Assembly (NCBI GenBank): GCA_041855445.1
Contig: JBHAEG010000007.1
Span: 1 to 64,000, forward strand
Direction: 5' to 3'
From: Faucicola sp041855445
Lineage (GTDB): Bacteria; Pseudomonadota; Gammaproteobacteria; Pseudomonadales; Moraxellaceae
DNA: 64,000 nt
Shown here: one piece after another, positions 7,602 through 16,679 of the stretch
Position numbering within the stretch: the first letter of the stretch is position 1
How the letters are laid out: the number at the start of each line of letters is the position of its first letter
Program-made: the position numbers and the translations under genes
The notes under the pieces: model-generated
Database searches by the model: none
What the model saw: the letters and a program-made list of their open reading frames with translations, nothing else
What the model was told of the DNA's origin: nothing

Positions 7602-9626
7602 ATGGCTATGTTAAATCATCTTTTTTGGATAATCTGTTGTTGTGTGATATTATCAGGTTGCCAGCTAGTCAATGCTGTCACTGTAAAAAATGTTGATGCA
7701 AAAAAAACCTTATCTACTGAAAGGGAAAGTATTTTAACAGGCAAAAGTCTTAGCCAAGCTAGTATCAATACATTAACGATGGTTAGCCCAAAAGTAGAAA
7801 CGTGCATTAACAATCCAACGCCTTGTCTTACTCAATTAATGGCAACCAATGAATTTTCTGATGAGCAAATTTTATCAACAGGTAGTGAACTATTTTTGAC
7901 TCAAGCGGTGCGTTTAAAAAGCCAATCAGCGTGCCAGCCAGACCAGCCCACAGCTGAAACAACGACAAAAAAAACCACTTTAACTTATGAGCAATGTATC
8001 AGTCAATATTTAGAGGCACTTAATCAGTCACTTCGATATAGCTACGCTTACTTATTTATGACAGAGCGTCATGCTAGCCAACGTATTTTTAATAACCGAC
8101 AAATTCAGGTCACTGATTTTTATAATCAAGCAATTGCTAATTTAATTACAGAACTCAATAATTATCAAAAAAAAGATATTGATTTTAAAAATAAAAATTT
8201 AATTGGTAACAGCGGTTACAGCATTGATGTTCGCCTATATCCAAATTTACATCTCGATAATATTGAAAAAATGATTTCAACATATCGTTTAAGTTTTTCT
8301 GGATTACAAACTACCAATCGCCGAGACGGTTTTGGAGCAAGTTTTGTGATACAGTTAAAAAACGATAAAAAAATGAGTAACCAACAATTTATAAATATCG
8401 CACAGTTGGCACAATACAGTTTAGACGAACACCCAAACATTCATCTTATGCCATACTTACCCGCAACGGTAGTTGTTGAGCCAGTTAATCGAGATACGAT
8501 TACTGAGGTTTTAACCAGTCAAGATTTTGTATTACGATTAATTAACCCAAATTTATACGAAGAAGTTGTTATTCAAGATAATCACTTACAATTATCAGCA
8601 AATTTTTCTGCCCCTTATGGACTATCCCTTGCTGATACCAAAATGGGTAGTAAAGGTTTACAAACTTTGGTCAATCATAAAAATCAATTTATATTGCCCC
8701 ATTTGATTATGTCAGAAAGTTATAATCCCAATAAAAAACTAGTCATTATGTTACATGGGCTGGCAAGTAGTCCTGAAACATGGGTATCTATTAGTAATGA
8801 CATCATGAATGATGCAGTATTACGAGAAAACTATCAAATTTGGCAAGTTTTTTATTCAACTAATATGCCTATCTTGGAAAATCGTTATCAAATTAATCAG
8901 TTATTACGCCAAGCATTTGATAAAGTATCCAAACCTTACCCCAATCATCAACCAACAAACGCTATTATAATTGGACATAGCATGGGTGGTGTGATTAGTC
9001 GAATGTTATTAAGTGATAATAATTTATTACCGTCAGCCATGACTTATATTGGTAAAAAATGCAAACAATGTTATAAATATGGATTAACAATTGATAATGT
9101 TGCTGAAATTACAGATGGGCGATTTTTACTACAGTCTTTAACGCCAACCGTGAAACGAGCAGTTTTTATTGCTTCACCTTTTCAAGGAACAACATTTGCA
9201 GATAAATTTTTACCTAGAGTCGCTCGAAAAATTATTAAATTACCTGCAAATTTTGTTGAAAATATGACGCATCGATTAATAGAACATTCTTCTGAACAAC
9301 AACGAGCCGAGTTATTAGAAGCTTTTCAAGATGGAGCATTTCAAAATGGTGCCAGTGAGCTAAGCCCAACTTCTGGTTTTATGCAAGTGACGAAAGACGT
9401 TCGCATGAACCCATCAATCCAGTATCATTTAATTATCGGTAATAATACTAAATCTCATGACGAAAATGTAATGACTGATGGTATTGTGCCTTATAAAAGT
9501 TCATTTTTATCGGGAGCTGTGTCTAATAAAGTGATTGCTGGTGGGCATTCCATTCATAATACGCCTGAAGCAGTGCTAGAATTACGCCGAATTTTAAGAT
9601 TACACTTACAAGAAAGTTCACCATAA
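7602..9626 (+). CDS. Lipoprotein with C-terminal alpha/beta-hydrolase (lipase-like) domain
   Basis: This roughly 674-residue protein begins with a lipoprotein signal (hydrophobic helix ending in the lipobox LSGC, Cys near residue 20), so it is expected on a membrane facing the periplasm or outside. Residues about 25-370 match no family I recognise. Residues about 380-670 form an alpha/beta hydrolase: the oxyanion strand VIMLHGLASSPETW, the nucleophile elbow GHSMGG, a later Asp in MTDGIVPYKSS, and His in GGHSIHNTP. A CxxC pair lies between. The catalytic set looks complete, so lipase or esterase activity is plausible, but the substrate is unknown. The start is uncertain among GTG 7599, ATG 7602 and ATG 7608. 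It ends 2 bp from convergent corA. Confidence 0.8.
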   Translation: MAMLNHLFWIICCCVILSGCQLVNAVTVKNVDAKKTLSTERESILTGKSLSQASINTLTMVSPKVETCINNPTPCLTQLMATNEFSDEQILSTGSELFLTQAVRLKSQSACQPDQPTAETTTKKTTLTYEQCISQYLEALNQSLRYSYAYLFMTERHASQRIFNNRQIQVTDFYNQAIANLITELNNYQKKDIDFKNKNLIGNSGYSIDVRLYPNLHLDNIEKMISTYRLSFSGLQTTNRRDGFGASFVIQLKNDKKMSNQQFINIAQLAQYSLDEHPNIHLMPYLPATVVVEPVNRDTITEVLTSQDFVLRLINPNLYEEVVIQDNHLQLSANFSAPYGLSLADTKMGSKGLQTLVNHKNQFILPHLIMSESYNPNKKLVIMLHGLASSPETWVSISNDIMNDAVLRENYQIWQVFYSTNMPILENRYQINQLLRQAFDKVSKPYPNHQPTNAIIIGHSMGGVISRMLLSDNNLLPSAMTYIGKKCKQCYKYGLTIDNVAEITDGRFLLQSLTPTVKRAVFIASPFQGTTFADKFLPRVARKIIKLPANFVENMTHRLIEHSSEQQRAELLEAFQDGAFQNGASELSPTSGFMQVTKDVRMNPSIQYHLIIGNNTKSHDENVMTDGIVPYKSSFLSGAVSNKVIAGGHSIHNTPEAVLELRRILRLHLQESSP

Positions 9627-9628
9627 TT

Positions 9629-10876
9629 TTATAACCAGCCTGCTTTTTTAAATCGCCAATATAAGGTAAAACAAATAGCAAATACGACTGACAATAAAAT
9701 AAAATATGAATATTTCCATTGTAATTCGGGCATATACTCAAAGTTCATACCATAAATGCCAGCGACTGCCGTTGGTACTGCTAAGATACCTGCCCATGCT
9801 GCCAATTTTCGCACAACCTCGTTTTGACCCATATTGACCACCGCCATATAAGTATCCATTGCAACACTTAACATTTCATTGAGTCCATTGACTGCATCTA
9901 ATGCCCGTAATAGATGGTCATTGACATCTCGAAAATACGGCTTAGCTTGGCTTGGAAAATTTGCCATCAGTTCATTTTTTTTGTGATTAATAAAAAAGTT
10001 ACAAATTTCTTGTACAGGTAAAATCACCGCTCGCATATGTACCAATTGTGATTTTAATTCATATAAATTTTGCAAAGTGCGTTTATTAAAACTATAAGAA
10101 AAAATTTCTCGTTCCTGCTCTCGCAAATAACGTCCTAATTTTTCTGTAATTGGTAAATAATTATCAACAATAAAGTCTAAAATCGCATGTAATACAAAAA
10201 TTGGTCCTAAACGCAGTTTTTCAGGACGGCGATGGCAATATTCCCGAACACTGGTATAGCTATGTGATGCCCCTTGGCGAATGGTAATAATATATTGTTT
10301 TCCCATAAAAATCGCCGTTGTGCCATAACGAATGGTATTATCAGTAAGTTTGGCGGTACGCACCACAATAAAAATCGTATCATTGCCATAACTTTCCACT
10401 TTAGCTCGTTGCTGTTCTGCAAAGGCATCTTCAATTGCCAGTTCATGTAAATCAAAAGCTTCTTGCACTTCATGAATAGTTTCGACACTTGGGTCATGTA
10501 AGCCAACCCAAACAAATTGATTACTGTTGGATAACACCCGCCCTACTTCGTCCAATTCAATTTCATCTATCATTTCTCCTGTTTTACGAGAATAGGAAAA
10601 ACAACTGATTAATTCATTTTTACCTGTAAAACGTTCTTCAGTAATTTCACTTTCAGGATTATACTCTGGCGGTTCATCATTGGTATCAGTTGTTTGAGTT
10701 TCATTATCATCATCACCATAAATGAAACTATTATCTCCATGTAAGTCTAATTCATCAGATTGCTGTTGGTTATCATTATCATTGTCAGCTTGTGGTGGTT
10801 CAGCAGTGGGGGTATTGTCTGGCTGAAAATCGTGAGGACGGTTTTCTTCTGTGGTAGTTTGTTGGTTTGAACGCAT
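9629..10876 (-). CDS. corA: CorA family magnesium/cobalt transporter
   Basis: The 415-residue protein ends with the two CorA membrane helices and the pore signature YGMNFEYMP, followed by a basic tail (FKKAGWL). The large soluble domain with predicted long helices precedes them. CorA pentamers carry Mg2+ (and Co2+/Ni2+) inward. The first roughly 85 residues are a low-complexity region rich in Asp, Glu, Asn, Gln and Thr, which is not part of the core family fold. I chose the ATG at 10876 because GTGAGG lies 8 bp upstream. Extending to 10933 would add a hydrophobic stretch without a ribosome site. It is convergent with the lipoprotein hydrolase. Confidence 0.92.
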   Translation of the reverse strand: MRSNQQTTTEENRPHDFQPDNTPTAEPPQADNDNDNQQQSDELDLHGDNSFIYGDDDNETQTTDTNDEPPEYNPESEITEERFTGKNELISCFSYSRKTGEMIDEIELDEVGRVLSNSNQFVWVGLHDPSVETIHEVQEAFDLHELAIEDAFAEQQRAKVESYGNDTIFIVVRTAKLTDNTIRYGTTAIFMGKQYIITIRQGASHSYTSVREYCHRRPEKLRLGPIFVLHAILDFIVDNYLPITEKLGRYLREQEREIFSYSFNKRTLQNLYELKSQLVHMRAVILPVQEICNFFINHKKNELMANFPSQAKPYFRDVNDHLLRALDAVNGLNEMLSVAMDTYMAVVNMGQNEVVRKLAAWAGILAVPTAVAGIYGMNFEYMPELQWKYSYFILLSVVFAICFTLYWRFKKAGWL

Positions 10877-11119
10877 AGTTAAAACCTCACGCAGAATAAT
10901 TTTTAAGTTAAAGTAAATGAACAAAAAAAGCAAGCGTCATCATAAAAACACCTGCTTGGCAAAAATGGAAAAATATTGTAAAGGATAATGGGGAAAACTG
11001 ACAAGCTCAAACTGTAATAAATTTTTGCTAAAAAAATACAACGATAATAGGTTTGCTATGTTACAATAAATAGAAAAGTGCCTAACACTCGTAAACATTA
11101 AGATTATTCAGGATTTATT

Positions 11120-12367
11120 GTGTCAATTTTAACATCAAATTATGCAAAATCAGCCAAATCATTAACCAGCACTGAGTATACTTGGTTACTCCCTGATGGC
11201 GTTGTGGATTTATTGGCAACGGAAGCAGTGAAACAAGAAACGTTACGTTACCAATTGATGCAAATTTTGTCCACTCATGGTTATGAGTTGATTAATCCAC
11301 CAATGATTGAATATACAGAAAGTTTGCTTAATCATGCCTCAGAAGATTTAAAACGTCAAACATTTAAAATTATTGACCAATTAACAGGTAGACTCATGGG
11401 CATTCGTGCTGATATTACCCCACAAATTGCCCGTATTGACGCTCATATATGTGAGATTGATAAGATTGCTCGTTATTGTTATACAGGTCATGTCATTTAT
11501 ACCCTGCCCAAAGGGCTATTTGGTTCAAGAACACCGTTACAGCTTGGGGCAGAAATTTTTGGTACAGACAGTTTATCTGCAGATATTGAATTACTTGATG
11601 TAGTGTTTAAATTACTGGCAAGCACTGATTTAGTCGCTCAAAGCCATATTGATATTGGTCATGTCGCAATTTTTCAAACCATGAGCCAATTAGCCAATTT
11701 ATCAAATGAGCAACAAGAACAATTGACAGAGTTATATGCTAATAAAGCATTGCCTGAGTTAAAACAAGTATGTCAGCGATTGGCAGATGTAGGGTGTGAA
11801 CTTGCCCATGATTTTTATGTGCTAGGTGAGGCAGGCAATGATTTAACCAAATTAAATCAACAGTTATCAGCTACAGTAAAGCAACACCCTATCATTCAAC
11901 AAGCTTTAACTGATTTATTAACATTGGTTACTTATTTACAGACAACTTGGCAATGTAATATCAGTATTGATGTTACTGAGTTACAAGGTTATCATTATTA
12001 TACAGGCATGACTTTTAATGTATTTGTTAATAATGAGTCTTTACCAATTATTTGGGGTGGACGTTATATTAATCCGCACAGTCCACAAGATAACGTTCGA
12101 CATGGTACAGGATTTAGCTGTGATTTAACCCGTTGGCAAAATCATATTTTGCCACCTCAACAAAATCTAACGTTGGTACCATATTCCGTGGCAGATAGTA
12201 TTTTATCTAATCCAACACATACCGATTATTTCAACTTACGTCAAACAATTCAACAGTTACGAGAAGCTGGACAGGCAGTTGTTGTGGCGTTATCGGAACA
12301 GGATAAACCTGTTGCAACGCATATACTTGTTAAACAAGGTGAAACATGGGAGCAAACGCCCATTTAG
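11120..12367 (+). CDS. hisZ: ATP phosphoribosyltransferase regulatory subunit HisZ
   Basis: This 415-residue HisRS-like protein lacks the anticodon-binding domain and carries class II synthetase-type motifs: PDGVVDLL near residue 26, a motif-2-like MGIRADITPQIARI near 92, and YYTGMTFNVF followed by GGRY near 293. HisZ partners the short form of HisG in the first step of histidine synthesis. The adjacent purA is the classic neighbour of hisZ in Moraxellaceae and Pseudomonas, which distinguishes it from hisS. The start is GTG, with CAGGA a few bases upstream. No hisG lies in this window. Confidence 0.92.
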   Translation: MSILTSNYAKSAKSLTSTEYTWLLPDGVVDLLATEAVKQETLRYQLMQILSTHGYELINPPMIEYTESLLNHASEDLKRQTFKIIDQLTGRLMGIRADITPQIARIDAHICEIDKIARYCYTGHVIYTLPKGLFGSRTPLQLGAEIFGTDSLSADIELLDVVFKLLASTDLVAQSHIDIGHVAIFQTMSQLANLSNEQQEQLTELYANKALPELKQVCQRLADVGCELAHDFYVLGEAGNDLTKLNQQLSATVKQHPIIQQALTDLLTLVTYLQTTWQCNISIDVTELQGYHYYTGMTFNVFVNNESLPIIWGGRYINPHSPQDNVRHGTGFSCDLTRWQNHILPPQQNLTLVPYSVADSILSNPTHTDYFNLRQTIQQLREAGQAVVVALSEQDKPVATHILVKQGETWEQTPI

Positions 12368-12431
12368 TGTTGCAAATTTATAGATAATTTATGGTTTTTT
12401 TAATTTTGATAGACAATGAAAGGTGATTTTC

Positions 12432-13721
12432 ATGGGAAAAAATGTTGTTATTTTAGGCAGTCAATGGGGCGATGAAGGTAAAGGTAAAATCGTTGATTTA
12501 TTGACAGAAAAAGCCAGTGCAGTGACACGTTATCAAGGGGGGCACAATGCAGGACATACTTTAGTTGTTGGTGGTAAAAAAACGGTATTGCATTTAATTC
12601 CATCGGGAATTTTGCGTGATGATGTGACATGCTACATTGGCAATGGTGTCGTCCTTGCTCCTGATGCGTTATTAACAGAAATGGCAAAATTAGAAGAAGC
12701 AGGCGTGCCTGTGCGTGAACGGTTGCGTATTTCACCCAATTGTCCATTAATCATGCCATACCATGTCGCCTTAGACCAAGCCCGTGAAATCAAACGTGGG
12801 AATAAAAAAATTGGTACAACAGGGCGAGGCATTGGCCCTGCATATGAAGATAAAGTTGCCCGCCGTGCTTTACGCTTTGCTGATTTATTCCGTGCTGACT
12901 TTGCCGAAAAATTACAAAATAATTTAGAATATCATAACTTTGCTTTAACGCAATATTATGGCGTGGAAGCGGTAAGTTTTGAAAAAACGTTAGAATTGGC
13001 GATGCAATGGAAAGAGGCTTTAAAAGATTTAGTCACTGATGTGACGACTGAGCTAGACAATTTACGCAAACAAGGTAAAAACTTAATGTTTGAAGGGGCT
13101 CAAGGTACATTATTGGACGTTGACCATGGCACTTATCCATTTGTGACTAGCTCAAATACTACCGCAGGTGGTGTATGTACTGGTACAGGTTTAGGACCAT
13201 TATACTTTGATTATGTTTTAGGTATTACCAAAGCTTACACTACCCGTGTTGGAGCAGGACCATTCCCAACAGAACTGTTTGATGAAACAGGCGAACATAT
13301 TGCTAAAGTTGGTCAAGAGTTTGGCTCGACCACAGGGCGGGCAAGACGTTGTGGCTGGTTTGATGCGTCAATTTTACACCGTGCAGTTGTATTAAATTCA
13401 TTATCAGGTATCTGTTTAACTAAGCTTGATGTATTAGATGAATTGGACGAAATTAATATTTGTACAGGCTATGAATTACCGCAAACTGAATGTGTTGGAG
13501 CCAGTGATGCGGAATTTTATGCCCATGTTAAACCAATTTATGAAACAGTAAAAGGCTGGAAAACCAGTACTGTTGGTATCACCAATTATGATGATTTACC
13601 AGAAAATGCCAAAGCATATATTAAACGTATTGAACAATTAATTGAATGTCCAATTGATATTATTTCAACAGGTCCAGACCGAGCCCAAACTATTGTATTG
13701 CGTGACCCATATGATGCGTAA
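12432..13721 (+). CDS. purA: Adenylosuccinate synthetase
   Basis: PurA joins IMP and aspartate with GTP to give adenylosuccinate, the first committed step to AMP. The 429-residue protein shows the phosphate loop QWGDEGKGK (residues 10-18), GGHNAGHT near 38, the TTGRGIGPAYEDK loop near 130, FEGAQGTLLDVDHGTYPFVTSSNT near 223 (given here in family form), and the C-terminal TKLDVLD and STGPDR motifs. I set the start at the ATG at 12432, which is preceded by AAAGGTGA. The upstream GTG at 12423 overlaps that ribosome site. A strong terminator follows. Confidence 0.97.
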   Translation: MGKNVVILGSQWGDEGKGKIVDLLTEKASAVTRYQGGHNAGHTLVVGGKKTVLHLIPSGILRDDVTCYIGNGVVLAPDALLTEMAKLEEAGVPVRERLRISPNCPLIMPYHVALDQAREIKRGNKKIGTTGRGIGPAYEDKVARRALRFADLFRADFAEKLQNNLEYHNFALTQYYGVEAVSFEKTLELAMQWKEALKDLVTDVTTELDNLRKQGKNLMFEGAQGTLLDVDHGTYPFVTSSNTTAGGVCTGTGLGPLYFDYVLGITKAYTTRVGAGPFPTELFDETGEHIAKVGQEFGSTTGRARRCGWFDASILHRAVVLNSLSGICLTKLDVLDELDEINICTGYELPQTECVGASDAEFYAHVKPIYETVKGWKTSTVGITNYDDLPENAKAYIKRIEQLIECPIDIISTGPDRAQTIVLRDPYDA

Positions 13722-13787
13722 ATCACATTTTTATTAATTTCACTTAATTAATAAATACTTAATAAATAAAAATATACTAAATACTTA

Positions 13788-13823
13788 AAAAAAGAGGTTT
13801 ATTGTTTAATAAACCTCTTTTTT
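13788..13823. terminator. Bidirectional terminator between purA and amtB
   Basis: A 16-bp perfect inverted repeat (13788-13803 with 13808-13823) with a 4-nt loop has A/T runs at both ends, as expected for a terminator working in both directions between convergent genes. Confidence 0.9.
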
Positions 13824-13843
13824 ATAATGATAACTTATCTTAA

Positions 13844-15199
13844 TTACTCAATACGTTCACCATGGACTGCCAAATCAAGACCTTGATATTCTTCTTCATC
13901 ACTTAAACGCAACCCCATCAATATTTGAATAACTTTTGCGATAACAAAGGTCATCACTGCACAATATAACATTGTTGCTAATACCCCTTCTATTTGTATC
14001 CACAGTTGATGAAGCATTGATACCTCTAATGGTTGCCCTGTAATCGCTGGACTGACAAACACACCTGTTAAAATCGCACCAATAATACCACCAACACCAT
14101 GTAAACCAAAAGCATCTAATGTATCATCAACATTCAATAAACGTTTTAGATAATTGACTGAATAAAAACAACCAATGGCTGTTAAAACACCAATTGCCAA
14201 AGCACCGCCTACCTCAACAAAGCCAGCCGCAGGCGTGATGCCCACTAAACCAGCCACCGCACCCGATGCCCCACCTAATACAGACGCTTTACCATGAGCG
14301 ATTTTTTCAACAATAAACCAAGCCAACGCCCCAGAAGCAGCCGCAACTTGTGTCACCAACAACGCATTAGCCGCCAATGCCCCAGCTGATAATGCACTAC
14401 CACCATTAAATCCAAACCAACCAACCCATAACAATCCTGTACCAATGACCGTTAAAGCAAGATTAGCAGGAGCCATAGATTCACGTCCATAACCACGGCG
14501 TTTACCCAACATATATGCCAAGACAAGACCTGCAACGCCAGCATTGATATGTACCACAGTGCCTCCTGCAAAATCTAAAGCACCATCGCCCATTAGCCAG
14601 CCACCGCCCCACACCCAATGACACACGGGAGCATACACCAAAATAATCCATACAGCAGTAAACACCATAAAACTACCAAATTTCATACGCTCTGCCAATG
14701 ACCCAGCTAAAATCGCCACAGTAATCACCGCAAAAGTCATCTGAAACACCACAAATAGCAAGGTAGGAATTGTGCCATTTAAGGCATCAAGTGGAATATT
14801 TGCCAAAAAAGCATGACTAAAACCACCGACAAACTTATTGACACTGCCTTCACTAAACGCCAATGAATAACCCAATAACACCCACATGACCGAAACAACA
14901 GCAGTTGCTCCAAGACTATGAGCCATCGTACCTAAAATATTTTTCTTTCTCACCATACCCGAATAAAATAACGCCAATCCTGGTACAGTCATCATCAACA
15001 CTAATGCTGTTGAAATCAACACCCAAGCTGTATCACCTGCATTTAAAGTTGCCACCTCTTCAGCACTTGCCAATGATGGAAAACTTAACAGTGTAATAAG
15101 TAATAGTTGCCAAGAAAAATTAGATAATTTAGAAAAATGTTGAAGATTGTTTAGCTCAGTTTTTTTAGACAAAACAACCCCTGTATCATGAAAAGCCAT
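13844..15199 (-). CDS. amtB: Ammonium transporter AmtB
   Basis: The 451-residue protein has an N-terminal signal-like segment (cleavage expected after SLASA near residue 46) and then eleven hydrophobic helices. Family landmarks include DTAWVLISTALVLMM, PGLALFYSGMVRKKN, the pore region with HWVWGGGWL, FAGGTVVHINAG and DAFGLHGVGG, the last two holding the twin pore histidines. AmtB conducts ammonium across the inner membrane and is blocked by GlnK. AAGGGGG lies 7 bp before the ATG. It is the second gene of a glnK-amtB operon with a 153-bp gap. A NtrC/sigma-54 promoter would be expected upstream of glnK, but I could not find a good -24/-12 match. Confidence 0.96.
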   Translation of the reverse strand: MAFHDTGVVLSKKTELNNLQHFSKLSNFSWQLLLITLLSFPSLASAEEVATLNAGDTAWVLISTALVLMMTVPGLALFYSGMVRKKNILGTMAHSLGATAVVSVMWVLLGYSLAFSEGSVNKFVGGFSHAFLANIPLDALNGTIPTLLFVVFQMTFAVITVAILAGSLAERMKFGSFMVFTAVWIILVYAPVCHWVWGGGWLMGDGALDFAGGTVVHINAGVAGLVLAYMLGKRRGYGRESMAPANLALTVIGTGLLWVGWFGFNGGSALSAGALAANALLVTQVAAASGALAWFIVEKIAHGKASVLGGASGAVAGLVGITPAAGFVEVGGALAIGVLTAIGCFYSVNYLKRLLNVDDTLDAFGLHGVGGIIGAILTGVFVSPAITGQPLEVSMLHQLWIQIEGVLATMLYCAVMTFVIAKVIQILMGLRLSDEEEYQGLDLAVHGERIE

Positions 15200-15352
15200 G
15201 ATAGTACCCCCTTAGTATGAGCGTGGAAATCCACGTTTTAGCCAAGAGTATTAACCATTTATTGATAGTTTTTAATACGCCCTAATTCATTAAAAAACCA
15301 ACAATTGCCCTAATGATTAATCTCCGATTGAAAGAGCATTTAGCAAAATAGC

Positions 15353-15691
15353 TTAAATTGCATTTGCTCCAGTTTCGCCTGTGCGAATACGAATGACCTG
15401 TTCAAGATTGGTGACAAAAATCTTGCCATCGCCAATTTTGCCTGTACTTGCCACACGAATAATAGTATCAATCACAACATCAACCATATCATCAGTGACT
15501 GCGACCTCTACTTTCATTTTTGGCAAAAAATCAACGATATACTCTGTACCACGATATAACTCGGTATGCCCTTTTTGTCGTCCAAAGCCTTTGACTTCAG
15601 TAACAGTCACACCTTGTACGCCAATTTCTGATAATGCTTCTCGGACATCATCAAGTTTGAACGGTTTTAAGACAGCTGTAATAAGCTTCAT
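15353..15691 (-). CDS. glnK: Nitrogen regulatory protein P-II (GlnK)
   Basis: The 112-residue protein is a textbook P-II. It has MKLITAVLKPFKLDDVREAL at the N-terminus and the T-loop with the uridylylated Tyr in GHTELYRGTEY near residue 51. KMKVEVAV and the C-terminal TGKIGDGKIFV signature follow. It senses ATP/ADP and 2-oxoglutarate and gates AmtB. Adjacency to amtB makes GlnK rather than GlnB the better name. The start at 15691 is supported by AAGGGAA upstream. A six-residue longer frame lacks such a site. Confidence 0.95.
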   Translation of the reverse strand: MKLITAVLKPFKLDDVREALSEIGVQGVTVTEVKGFGRQKGHTELYRGTEYIVDFLPKMKVEVAVTDDMVDVVIDTIIRVASTGKIGDGKIFVTNLEQVIRIRTGETGANAI

Positions 15692-15943
15692 GATAATTCC
15701 CTTCCCCAAATAGAGAACAATTGAAAGATATCACTTACACTAAAAAATATATCACATTATGTAGATAAGATAAAAATGCCCTTAAGCTTAACCACTATAA
15801 TGTCTGTGCCCTAATTTCAATAATAGTGCAAGCTTGTTTTGATTTTATAGAAAAAAAATAAAAAAGAAAAGGGGTAATGTAAATTTTTTTTAAAATTTTT
15901 TACTGGCTGTTTATCTTGTTTTCTTAATTCTATCCACCATTCA

Positions 15944-16672
15944 TTAACTATTCGTGGCTTTTAACTGAATGATACGATAGATAATGACAACTCCCAAGAT
16001 AGCATTCGTAAAAAAGTATAGCCATTGTATCCAAATTTCCTGACTATCAGTGCCAACGTATAATCCATGCACCACAAAAGCAATATAAGCCAGTAATGCC
16101 AAAATATGAATATATCGCCAAGTTTTTTGCGATAAAAATCGTTTAGCTTGATTTCCCAAGACAATAATCACTGCAAGATATAATCCTGCCTGCCCAACTC
16201 CCACCAACACCATCTTACTAACATCAAGGCTAGTCATGGTAAAAGGAATTAACAATTGCCAAACTGTAGGATTTAAATAGCCATCAAAATACAAGATACC
16301 TGCGTGCATCAATGCTACAATAATCGCAAAACTGCTAAAAAACTGATGCCATGATAACGCTGTGCCTCGACTAAACCATGTGTTAGCATTTTTACTAGCA
16401 ATCATTAATCCTGTCATGACTGATAACCAAAATAATAGATATGCTACTACACCTAAGACCCGAGACCATTGCCAATACATTTGACTGTCTACACTCAAAG
16501 ACTGTATCAAAAAATTCGACAATGTAACATTTTTAGTAAATATCCAAAAACTCAACCAGCCCATGACCGAAATTACTGCCACTATAGCGATAATGAGCAA
16601 TTTTAGCCATAAACTATGATTGATGGGTGTTGCTGTTTTTAGTAATGTAGACGTGTTGATATTTGTATTCAT
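15944..16672 (-). CDS. Ferric-reductase-like heme-binding transmembrane protein
   Basis: This 242-residue protein has about six membrane helices. Histidines sit on helices in a pattern typical of the ferric reductase-like/MsrQ-type heme b domain: LSWHQFFSSF and ALMHAGILYF near residues 108-125, RYIHILALLAYIAFVVHGLY near 188-206. Members pass electrons across the membrane through heme. No FAD/NADH-binding domain is fused, so a partner is needed. It starts 7 bp after the ApbE-like gene ends, so both belong to the same operon. Function in iron or flavin-linked reduction is inferred from context. Confidence 0.75.
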   Translation of the reverse strand: MNTNINTSTLLKTATPINHSLWLKLLIIAIVAVISVMGWLSFWIFTKNVTLSNFLIQSLSVDSQMYWQWSRVLGVVAYLLFWLSVMTGLMIASKNANTWFSRGTALSWHQFFSSFAIIVALMHAGILYFDGYLNPTVWQLLIPFTMTSLDVSKMVLVGVGQAGLYLAVIIVLGNQAKRFLSQKTWRYIHILALLAYIAFVVHGLYVGTDSQEIWIQWLYFFTNAILGVVIIYRIIQLKATNS

Positions 16673-16679
16673 AATATAC

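Noticed and set aside
10207..10515. 102-codon frame inside corA on the same strand
   Set aside because: It is in a different frame within the conserved CorA soluble domain and has no start signal of its own.
15692..15943. Sigma-54 promoter for glnK-amtB
   Set aside because: I looked for TGGC-N7-TTGC spacing on the minus strand and found no acceptable -24/-12 pair, so none is annotated.
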